In this document: positions 34,941 to 46,200 of the stretch, in pieces
Layout of the letters: every line of letters begins with the position of its first letter
Numbering within the stretch: the stretch's first letter is position 1
Assembly (NCBI GenBank): GCA_946902875.1
Contig: OX336337.1
Location: 4,340,001 to 4,404,000, forward strand
Length of the DNA stretch: 64,000 nucleotides
From: Nematopogon swammerdamellus
Lineage: Eukaryota; Arthropoda; Insecta; Lepidoptera; Adelidae
Direction: 5' to 3'
Notes under the pieces: model-generated
Told to the model about the DNA's origin: nothing
Databases searched by the model: none
The model's input: only the letters and a program-made list of their open reading frames with translations
Translations under genes and position numbers: made by a program

Positions 34941-35345
34941 CTGTCACGTGATCATTAGTTTTGGTCATATCTACAGAACCACTGGACTTAGACCCATCGT
35001 GTTGGTACTCAATCTGAACGTCTCGATGAGATCTATCCATCTGTCACATTAACTATTGTTTTGGTCATAACTCGAGAACCACTGGTGCTAGACCCATCGT
35101 GTTGGTACTCAAACTTCAGGTCTCGGTGAGATCTATCCATCTGTCACATGAACTTTTGTTTTGGTCATAACTCGAGAACCACTGGTGCTAGACCCATCGT
35201 GTTGGTACTCAAACTTCAGGTCTCGGTGAGATCTATCCATCTGTCACATGAACTTTTGTTTTGGTCATAACTCGAGAACCACTGGTGCTAGACCCATCGT
35301 GTTGGTACTCAAACTTTAGGTCTCGGTGAGATCTATCCATCTGTT
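34941..35345. repeat. 100-bp tandem array, 4 units
   Basis: CTGTCAC anchors recur at exactly 34941, 35041, 35141, 35241 and (decayed) 35341; units contain CATAACTCGAGAACCACTGG and GACCCATCGTGTTGGTACTC. The last three units are nearly identical. Confidence 0.9.
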
Positions 35346-35664
35346 GCGCGACCATCTCTCGAGACACATGTTAGTTCTTTAGTTCTTTAGTTCAACAATA
35401 ACAATGTAAATGTCAACAATGTAAACAGTAACAATGTAAATGTCGTAAATTGTGCTTTTAAATTTAATTCAATTGTTCAAAAGTTACCAAATGAAAATTT
35501 TAATATAGATACCGATCTATAAATAAATAATTAAGTAAATTATTGTTCTGTTTCAAATATATGTTTCTATTACAGACTACACAGCCTTTCATTTGTTATT
35601 TTATTAACCCTTATATAACGAATTCACACCGTCAAACTGACAGAGAGACGCATGGTACATTTTA

Positions 35665-35834
35665 TAAGGCTCTAGCTGCATGGCTGGTTAGTTTGTTAAA
35701 AAAGGCAAAGCCTGGAAAACCTCATTTTACCCTAAAAAAATTAAATATCCAGGTGGGAATGGCTGGTTAGTTTGTTAAAAAAGGCAAAGCCTGGAAAACC
35801 TCATTTTACCGTAAAAAAATTAAATATCGAGGTG
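35665..35834 (+). repeat. Direct duplication of about 77 bp
   Basis: GGCTGGTTAGTTTGTTAAAA...ATTAAATATC-GAGGTGGG occurs twice in tandem (from 35680 and 35760) with few changes. Confidence 0.7.
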
Positions 35835-36746
35835 GGTACTCATAAATTTTTTATGGTAGGGTAGATTTTCGCGAATTTTTCGCGAAGTCATATTGCAATA
35901 TAATTTGTCATATCGTTGGCTAAGTAATTAGCAAATAGTTGTTAATAATATAATAATTATTTTTTTTGGTTACAAAACTTTTCGACTTTCTAACATTATT
36001 TTTTTAATTTTGGAAAATTCCAATAACAAATACTCCAATAAGATAATACCAATGTACGAGGTCTTACATATCATTGTTTTGGAAATTTGATGTAGATTTA
36101 TAATAAAGTATCCGAGGTATCTCAGAACTTAGAACTATTATCGTGTTTATGCGAAAATCTGCAAATTCGCAAAATTGTGAAAGGGGCGTTGCCTTTGTTC
36201 ATTTAAGAGAAAGTTATATTATTCCCTTGATGTAAAGAAGGGTTAAATATTGTTAAATCCGTTTCATCTTTTCATCGCGAATCGACACAATGAGCGACTT
36301 ATTGTATGAATCCCGTTCAAACGTATGGAAGACTGGCGTCACGTGGCTACCTATTCGCTCGGCCAATCACGGCGTTCCATGCGCCGCTCCCGCCTCAGAC
36401 TTCACACCCCTTTGGCGGCTACCTCGGTTCTCATACAAACGATGCCGTATTTCGTATCCAGGTTTACTGACTCGTGGGTTTAACTATGGCACTGCCGCGC
36501 CGCACCGCCGCCGCTGCCGCACGATCGTCCTTTGTGGCATTCTATGCGCCCAATAGGTATAAAATTCAAGTGAAGCGATCGAATTACACTAATTATTTAT
36601 AAACTCTCTGATAGCCATGTAACTCGAAACACACCATAATCTAAACAGATCGCGCGCGATTGAACGAACAAACCCACAGACAAATTCATTGCTCGTTCGT
36701 ACGAGCGAGCGCGCTTAGCGGGCGCCTCAGTCAGTGCTAAGCGCAA

Positions 36747-37270
36747 AAGCTAAGCGCAAACTGGCGCGGTGGTGGCGGTCATAGCGGTGGCGGCCAATGT
36801 AGCGGTGGCGGTGGCGTTCAAAAGTCGCGCAGATCAGAGCGTTCAGATTCGACGGCGGTGGTGCCGCGGTGGTTGCGTAATTTCGTAAATTTTCGTACTT
36901 TTAAATACAAAATTGAAGAAATTTTACTTTTTTTTGCTCCTAAATTAAACTTTTTTTTTAATTTTTTACTTTTCTTTTACTTTTTTTGAATTCCGCGTGA
37001 GCAGTATTGTATAGAATTGAGTGATTGTAGACCTCGTTTATAATTATTTCCTCCATCCTTTCGTTAGTTCCTATGATTATCACGCGATCAGATGCTGCAG
37101 GCGCGATCTGATCGCCACCGCCGCGATCGGCCCGCGCAATGACCGCACGCGTGCAGCGATCGACCGCGCCAGTGTGCGCCTGCACACACAATTGCATATA
37201 ACCTATCTGATCGCCACCGCCACCGCCACCGCCGTGATCGCCTTGATCGCCGCAGTTTGCGCTTAGCTTT
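36747..37270. mobile_element. Probable GC-rich inverted-repeat transposon
   Basis: Ends AAGCTAAGCGCAAACTG and CAGTTTGCGCTTAGCTT are inverted, followed inward on both sides by GGTGG/GGCGAT-rich repeats that also pair. No target duplication is clear. Open frames inside are short and not conserved-looking. Confidence 0.5.
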
Positions 37271-38606
37271 ACTAAGTTTTGAGGAGTGTATGTTTGGCTG
37301 TAGGGGAATTATTCGACTGACTGCTATGGAACTGACACGTACAGGTACCTATTATTAATTTATAGAAATTGTATTTTGATACTCATGTGAACGAACTAGT
37401 TACTAACGTTTGAAATCTTTACTCATTTTGTACTAAAATTGAGATTTTATTTCGTGATAATTGGACAAGAACTATTTTGCTTGGAAAGAATTGGTCTTGA
37501 AATTAATGTATATCTATAGTTTTATTACCTAACTAACAATAAATCATAATTTGGTCTGCAATAACTTGCAATCTTTTTTTTTTATTATTATTTTAAGATA
37601 TTGCGGAAGGCGTGCAACGCAGCGAGATTTTCAACGTTTGGCGTAATGAAAAATTTTTAAGAGAGCGGAGAGTAAAAGTAAAGTTCAGCGGGAGTCTACC
37701 CCAGTCAGTTTTGGCCTTACTACATACACCAGAAACTCCAGTAAACGATAAGTAATTATTTAAAAAATCTATAATGTAGTAATGAATAAGTTCTAAATAC
37801 AAAGAATAAAAAACTATATGTTAACTTCTGCGTAGTTTCATTTTTACAAATAAATATTTTTACAAGGTAAAATACTTTTGGGCGCGTAGAGTGCCACCTC
37901 CGTGCGCCGCCTCCGAGCCGCCGCCGCCGCCAACGCCTTGCTCCCAGATAAAATCCTACAAATAGAGAGAAAAGGCGTTCGTACCATTGCAAATTTAATA
38001 AAAGTGAACTACAAGTCAAGGGAGGATCAGGGTAGTTAGCGCTGACCGTGTTCCGCGATCGCTACCTTAGTCTGTCTGCTATCGTGTATTCGCTTGATCA
38101 TACATAATGCTCTGGCTGTTGCACTGGTAGAGTGTAGGGTAGAGAATTTTTTTGAACTGATTTTCTTGAGTTCGAGTCCGATGTGCAAATAATAATATAT
38201 TTTTTTTTCCGATAAATATTAGGCAACTGTTTATTCTCTTTGAGGTTATAAATATGGCGGCTGAACAAGTTTCTTTGGCGCGTCGTCGTAAATAAAAAGT
38301 ATATATTTTTGAGATTCTCGCAATACGAGAAGAAAACAACAGACATTATAAGTACAAAAGAAAAGGCTGTATACTTTATTTAGTTTTAGCTGTCCCAAAA
38401 AAGGACGAATAAATAAAAAATAAATAAAAAAATTAAGCAACTGTCATACTGACACAGACAGGGCTAGTGATTAGTCATGTGGGTTATCAACAATTTTTGG
38501 CAACCGTGATCTAACCGATATCTGTCTTCAATACCGATATTTATATCCGTTGCCAAATATCGGTATCAAAAACTCTGATTCCTAGTTAAAAAAAAAAAAA
38601 AAAAAA

Positions 38607-38775
38607 ATTTTTTTTATGGAACCTGACACGGTTGGCTACATCACCTACAACATCCGTGATGTCAGCCCATAACACAGGGTGAACTAGGTGCCATGTCAGT
38701 GCTTCCCTTCATTTCATGTCGGCTACACTAAACTGGACGGAAAACACGAACTATTTACATAGCTTACATTACATT
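38607..38775 (-). repeat. SINE family A, truncated minus copy
   Basis: Poly(T) then ACCTGACACGGTTGGCTACA and the body to TTTACATAGC, where it stops. Confidence 0.7.
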
Positions 38776-40013
38776 ACATAGCATTACATTTTTGTTGGCC
38801 ATTATGATGCCTTTATTTTTAACATTTTAAAAGTAAAGTTCTGTCTTTACATAATTTATTTTAACACTAATCAATTTTTTTTTATACACTATGTTCACGC
38901 ACTATGTCATTGTTTATTAACGAAAAACCTACACACTAAGAAAGAAGAGTTGTACCTACACACTTAAATACACAGTAAAGTATAAACAAAGTTTCTGTCC
39001 TGAACTACGTAACTCAACTCAACGTTCTGCGTGTCCGGCGTGCCTGCGCGGCGCGACGCCGGAACGCACCGTGTGGCATACATCACTATTCACAAGTCAC
39101 AGTCACATCACAGCGCAGCACGTACGCACCGATACTATGGATATCTCTCCGCGCAGCGGCACCGCTCGGGCAGCGGCGCCGCGCGCCGCACCGGCCGCCA
39201 CCGAAACCGTAACGCATCGCACGCACCGTCCGTCACCGTCCGTACCGCACCGAGTGTATCGGTAATCTGTGGTGGCCGGCTAGTGGCTACTGGCTCGATC
39301 GGCCGGCACTAAAACTAACTGAAACTGACTGGATTGGCACAACTGGTTGTTCTGATATCTAAATAACTGACAACTGTTCTAGTTGTCAGTTGTCACCCGC
39401 GCCGTTAGATATTTCGTAAATATCTAAGATCTTCGTAGATTTCCAACCCAAATACGACCTTATTGGTTCTTCCATAAAGGTAATTTTTCCATGAAAAGAT
39501 TTATTTGGTGAAACTAAAAGGAATCGCACGTGCTCTTTCTTGCATTTGGGGACTTACTTAAAGAGAGAGGGAAGGCATAATAGTTGTCGGATATCAGTTG
39601 TCTGTCAGCCTGCCTGGCATACGCTGTTCGTTCGCTCGCTCGCTACCTACCTATACTTTGGTTGGTTGGTTGGTTGGTAGCCGATAGCCGATGTTTGCTA
39701 TGACAACACCGATGCGATACGTTAGAGGCGTGGCAACGGTTTTCAGCTACGTTTCGCTGTAGCGGACACATGAGTACTAGTGATAGTGACAGACGTGACA
39801 GTTACAGACAGGACAGCTAGCCAGCCCAACGCAACCCAAACCGAACATCATGTGTTTACTTTTTCATTTCAATAAATTGCTAGAGAATGATGTAACTGCA
39901 AGAAATAACCATGAAAACTACCAAATATAAAATACGTTAAAAAGCACATACGAGGAAGCACGAACAAATATGAATTCTTATATTATTCGTTCGAATATAT
40001 AAAGTGAACGAGA

Positions 40014-40239
40014 ATGACAACCAGACTAATAGTGCCATCACTGAGGGTACTCCGAGCGGAGGCCGGGTGTACGACGTCCGGAGCACTCGCAGGCTCACTC
40101 GCGGTGCAGGCGAGACGCGGGCTCTGCGCAGCGCGAGCTGCGCGGCGGGAGGATGTCGGGGAAGGGGCCGGGGGGCGCCGGTGGTTGTGGGCTGCTGGAC
40201 TGGGCATATCTCTCGTTATGTCCGAACATGTCTACAATG
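40014..40239 (+). CDS. CLPB: CLPB exon 1 (start, targeting sequence)
   Basis: 75 codons from [18 protein letters not shown]; Arg/Ala/Gly-rich without early acidic stretches, then [13 protein letters not shown], a short hydrophobic segment like the one human CLPB has before its ankyrin region. It ends TACAATG|GTGAGG in phase 1, giving Asp with exon 2. Start chosen because the frame and phase match exon 2; overlapping frames here are antisense or +1 shadows. Confidence 0.82.
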
Positions 40240-43200
40240 GTGAGGATTAACAAACATTGAAGTACTGTTGTCATTTTAAAATAGTATTTAATTTCAATAA
40301 ATAGTGAGCTAGGCAGGTAGGGAGCGTTCATAAAACACGTGACGGTTTTAGGCTGGAGGGGGGGTTCAGTTTTTTGTCACCTCCCGTCACCTAAGGGGGG
40401 GGGGGGGGGGGGGGGGGAAGTTGTCGGTCCGAGTCACGTGACCAAAAATTTCCCGCGTCCCCAATAACCGCTGTGCGCTTTAAACTACCGCGTCCAAAAT
40501 TAGCCTAAAATCCGTCACGTGGTTTATGAACTCTCCCTTACCCCTACACTTAAGTGGCACCTTTTGTTGAATTAATTTTCCATGTTTTCAGATAAACGAT
40601 TTTTTAGTGCAGCGCAACACGGCCATATTCCAGAAATAAAGAAGTAAGCTACAATTCATCCTCATAATGTTTATTTCATGATAATTACCACGTTACATGG
40701 AAAACATTTTAGCGTGGGGGCGGGTACTTAAAAATAATAGCCCCACTGCATCTCCCCTTATGCAATACGCATGTCGTAAAAGGCAACTAGAAGGGAGAAG
40801 GACAAAATGCCGTGGTAAAGGCGACAGGCTAGCCACCTCTCATTTTGGAACGAACCTTCCGCTGAGTCATGCAGCAGGTGGGTCTTCGTGCCTTGCTGCT
40901 TGATAGTTATCTTGTTCTAATACTTTGCTAAATGTGGTGGTCGGTGTTGTGCTGAAATTTACAAGAGTGCCTGCAGCACAACTCTTATTGCTCTGCTCAC
41001 CTCGATTGTCGGGATACAGCGTGTGGTGTATGTATGTAATTTTTTTATGGATTGCTGTGCAGGGGAACTAAAGTCAAACATTTTATAATTTTTTTATATG
41101 TTAGCACCGATGTGTCCTTCACCGATGAGCATTTATGAAGAACATTATGATAGTGGAAGAGGCGGCTGAGGTGTGTCAGAAACACGGCACGTGGAGATCC
41201 GTTGTCTCTGCCTACCCCCACTGGGAAACAGGCGTGACGCTATGTATGTATGTCAGGTCACACTCCACTAAACAAAAGTGCGTTTTTAATGCGTAAAACG
41301 GAGTCCCCAAATTGTAGCTTTTGCATGAAAGAGGAGAACCAATTCCATGTTCTCATGGAGTGTGGTCGGAACGTCAACCTGAGAAAGGATTAGTCATCAG
41401 TTTACAGACGGATGGGATTATATTGGGCTATACATTGTGCACTGGGTGATCCACTCTCCGCGCACTGTCAAGAAGTTATAAAATTCTTTAAAAGTTCTCT
41501 CACTTTGAGGGATGTTTAATTAATTTTTGAACTCTATCAAGTTGAAAGTCACCACGGGGCTGACATTTCCGAATACGGCTGAAGCCCTAAACTTAAATTA
41601 AGATACTAAAATTAAAGCCTCGATAGCTTAGTGTTGCAGACAGTCAACTGTCGCTATTGAATGTTAAGCAACGCTGGGTGCGGTCAGTACTTGGATGGGT
41701 GACCGCTGACCGTTGGAGGCTGACCGAGGTTCGGATTCCTCGTAAAACTGTAGGTCCCTTCCCTTCTAATCTTACTTTCTGGTAGGGTTTAACCCGCCCG
41801 GGTTGGTACCACCGCACTGAATGAAACGTCTGTCGAAACGGCTATGTAAATAGTTCATGTTTTCCGTCCAGTTCAGTGTAGCCCAAGTGAAATGAAGTGA
41901 AGTACTGAGATGGCACCTCGTTCACCCGGTGTTATGGGCTGACATCACGGTGATGGTGTAGATGATGTAGCCAACCGTGTCAGTTTACATAAAAAAAAAA
42001 CAAGCTATGTATGTATGTATGTAAAAACAAAAAAAAAAAAAAAAAATAAAATAAATGTTAAACAACAGATGGTGCGGCGGTGAGCCGGGCCAGCCCGACC
42101 GGCGACACCCGCTGGGCTGGACTGCGCTGATGACGGCAGCGGCCAACGACCAGCCGGCCGCCGTGAAGGAGCTGCTGCGTCTCGGCGCCTCCCCCGACCT
42201 GCAGGACCTCTACTCCAGCCCCGCGGCCGTCGCTAAGCAGAACGGCCTGCATCCTATCGACGGTAATGTCCGCGCTAAGCGGGGAGATAACGGGAATCTT
42301 AGTGTAGGCATAACTTTTTTTTCTCTGAACCGCTCAGGTTTCGGCGCCGGCATGCGCTCCGTAAAATGTCAGAAATATTCGGGGCCACAACTCAGTATGC
42401 AAAGAGAGGAAAAACATTTTTTTCGGAAAAAAAATATATATGAAACACAACGGCTACTTTGAGGGTGCGGTCGGATTTTGGATGGGTGGCAGTGGAATAG
42501 AATGCGTTGAGATAATTTTTGGAATGTTTGTGTGTGTTTTTTTTATGTAAACCAGGGGTCGGCAACGTTTTACTATAGGAGGGCCATAATTGTTACCAGA
42601 GGATCAGTGCGGGCCGCATCTCATCTTCATAAGTACATACAATGTACCGTGTGGGGTCGGTACCTAAAAAGAATAGCCCCACTGCATCTCTCCCCGTCGC
42701 ATGTCGTAAAAGTCGACTAAGGGATTAGAAAATTCGTCAGCCTCGGTAGCTCAGTGGCGCGGTTGGTTAGTCAACTGTTATTAAGCAACGCTGAGCGCGG
42801 TCAGTGTTTGGATGGGTGACCGCTCGACCGTTGGAGGCTGACCGTGGTTCGGATTCCACGATAAACTGTAGGTCCCTTCCCTTCTTACCTTACTAGGTGG
42901 TAGGGTTTATCCCGGCCGGGTTGATACCACCGCACTGAACGAAACGTCGGTCGAAACGGCTATGTAAATAGTTCGTGTTTTCCGTCCAGTTTAGTGTAGC
43001 CGACATGAAACGAAGGGAAGCACTGACATGGCACCTGGTTCACCCTGTGTTATGGGCTGACATCACGGATGTTGTAGGTGATGTAGCCAACCGTGTCAGG
43101 TTCCATAAAAAAAAAAAAAAAAAATACAATTTTAAAATTTAAAAAAACTATTTAAAAAAATATAAAAACCGCCTTCAAAAATGTATGAAATAAAAAAAAA

Positions 43201-46200
43201 TCAAACCCTAGAGTTGAAGGCGGTCGGTGCTAAAGAAGGCTACACAAATCACAAAGGATATCATCCACTCATGTTTTCTTTCATGCAAAATTTTTGCTTT
43301 AGCACCGCCTTCAACTTAGAGTTAGGGTTAGATTTTTTTTTATTTCATACATTTTTGAAGGCGGTTTTTATATTTTTTTAAATAGTTTTTTATTTCACAG
43401 TTTTTTTTTGTAATTTTTTGCTATTATTGTACTCAGCGGAAGCTCGGCCTTCGGTCTCGCGATTCCACCTCGCTTTCCAATCCGATCTTGACCAAATTGA
43501 AATGAGACACGGGAAGCACCAGCTTTCAAATAAAAAAAGAATCATCAAAATCGGTTCACCCAGTCGAAAGTTCTGAGGTAGCAAACATAAAAAAAAAACA
43601 GTCGAATTCAGAACCTACTCCTTTTTTTTAAGTCGGTTATTAAAACGCATTGGTGCATTTTAAAATCATATTTATTTGAGATCAAGTTATATATTTCAAT
43701 GAAATATTACTATAAAAACCTGTCAAAATCTTAATATGCGATTTTTGCGGCTCCATTTCACTTGCAAGTTTTGGAATATCTGCTTGCATCTTCGACGTAG
43801 AAACGCGCAGTATCGTATCTAAACGTGCATCAGTTAATCGGGAACAATGCTTATTTTTTGTAAGCCAACGCGTTCGTGAATGTCACAGATTTCAGTTTAG
43901 GCGCGAAATAAAAAAAGTAATTTCTTAATCTTAATTTAAGTTTAGGGCTTTAGCCGTATTCGGAGATGTCAGCACCATGGTGACTTTTAAAATATTTAAT
44001 TCCGAATGATAAGACCTTTATTTACAATAAATTCAGAGTTTTTCCCAGTGGTCAGACTGATGGTCAGACTAGTCTAGCCAACGGGATTTTTTTTTCACTG
44101 TTTGTTAGATTCGCGGGCCGCAAGGAGGACGCTCGCGGGCCGCATGCGGCCCGCGGGCCGCGGGTTGCCGACCGCTGATGTAAACCAACATGGGTGGTAG
44201 TTGTAGTCTCAGGTAGTTATCCCGAGAGACCAATGGTGCAATCGACAGAGCCAAAATCACTCTTCTCGCGAAATCACAGTTAGATGCCATGCGGCATGCC
44301 ACCAGATTTGCAGACTATCGCTAGGCTGTCTAGCCTGTTAATACAAAGTTTGAAGACACCCAGGTTAAAGGATGTTGGTACATTCAAATTATAAACAACT
44401 TTAAAATAGCAAAAATTACATATTAAGTGCTACATACATTGTTACACTGTAAAAATTACTCAATTGAACCAATAAACTGAACTGAATTGAACATCACTAA
44501 AACTACTAAGGCAATTTGAATGGAGTTTTCAGAAAAATATAAGGCATAACTTGGTGTAGCATGTGGGCTATAAACATCACACCATTATTCGTATGAGCTG
44601 AGCAATGAGGTCGCAAGTGAATGCAGTCGGAGAAAATTCGCCACTTCCATTTGCGGATAAGATTGCAGCGGTAAACGTTGCCATTAAGCGCGACCATGCG
44701 TACCCCTTCTCCGGACCCTGCATACCACTGGGGGTACGTATGCTGGAGGAACTAACTAACAGTCTATGCAGTTAAAGTTTAGCTGTCCTTAAGCTGAACT
44801 ATTTGTGAATTAGTGTTGCAGCGTCGCGAGGAAGAGTTCTGCCCCGCTATGAACGGTCGCGCGTCGTTCCTGGGCTGGTCGGCGCTGCACTACGCGGCGC
44901 TGGCGGACTCGAGCGGCGCGGCGCTGGCGCTGTTGGAGGCGGGCGCCGACCCGACGCTGCGCGACCACGCCGGCCGCCGCCCGCTCCACTACGCCAGGGA
45001 TAACTCGTCCACGCACTCGCTGCTAAATCAGCATACGCAGCAGGTTGGTGATTGTCAGTACTGCAGCGTCGCGAGGAAGGCTGTTAGTCCTACGAGAGAG
45101 TATTATACTCTGTTAGGAATTTTGTGAATTCTGCCTTGTGAGGCAGAGTTCTGCCTTGTGATGAACAGTTCTGCCTTGTGAGCAACATTTCTGCCTTGTG
45201 AGCAAGAGTTCTGCCTTGTGAGGAAGAGTTCTGCTTTGTGGCGCAGAGTTCTGCCATATTATGAGGAAGATTTCTGCCTTGTGAGTAAAAGTTCTGCCTT
45301 GCGAGTGAGAGTTCTGTGCTGCAATGAATAATTTGTGGCCTGCGACGAACTGAAACTGGACTAAATCTGTTTGCATGCTGTTGGCGACAGACACAATAAT
45401 ATTAAGAAATCTGCGAAATTAATAAGGCTAGAACTATAGTTACATATTCATATTATCGGTTAAGGCCTGGGCCCAGGTAATTCATATAGGTAGGTAGAAT
45501 AATAGAGTAAGTTAGAATGTAAATTATAGGAAATATATGTTATTCTGCCAATCAAAGTTACCGTGTAGGGCCGGTACTTTAAAAGAATAGCCCCACTGCA
45601 TCTCTCCCCGTGTATGTCGTAAAAGGCGACTAAGGGATATGACTCCCTTCTTATATTACTAGGTGGTAGGGTTTAACCCGCCCGGGTCGGTACCACCGCA
45701 CTGAATGAAAGGTCGGTCGAAATGGCTATGTAAATAGTTTGTGTTTTCCGTCCAGTTCAGTGTAGCCGGCACGACCGAAGGGAGGCACTGACGTGGCACC
45801 AAGTTCATCCGGTGTTATGGGCTGACATCACGGATGTTGTAGGTGATGTAGCCATCGATGTCAGTATCAATAATAAAAAAAAAAAAAGTTTAAATGGGGT
45901 CAGGATACAGGCACCTACAGCACACACAATGACAGAGTAGAAACATAATAAGCATTGTATCCCGAAATAGATTTGTTATTTGTTGTAGGAATAAATACTA
46001 AGTCAAGGTTAGAGACTGCTTCACTAGGAGATGGGAGCTGCGATGGAACAATGGGGTTCATTATTGGCGGGCGCGGTAATATGCGGTGACTCTCGCGCGG
46101 ACCCAGATGCATAATGTAAACATTCGCTGCCCCCAAGACGAACATAGTTTAATTAGGCAGTCCTATTCAGACAGCTCCTCAGAACAGACCGACGACGGTA

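Larger units (their letters stand above)
35840..40013. other. Gap between THAP exon and CLPB
   Basis: No further THAP exon recognised. Contains the inverted-repeat element at 36747-37270, a SINE fragment at 38607, GC-rich patches at 37880-37940 and 39030-39310, and the probable CLPB promoter in its last few hundred bases. The ATG of CLPB follows an AT-rich stretch. Confidence 0.35.

Noticed and set aside
34941..35345. Possible CRISPR-like array
   Set aside because: Units are contiguous with no unique spacers, and the genome is eukaryotic.
42780..42822. 5S rRNA gene
   Set aside because: Only the internal-promoter part is present and it is fused to SINE sequence; three dispersed copies have the same fusion.
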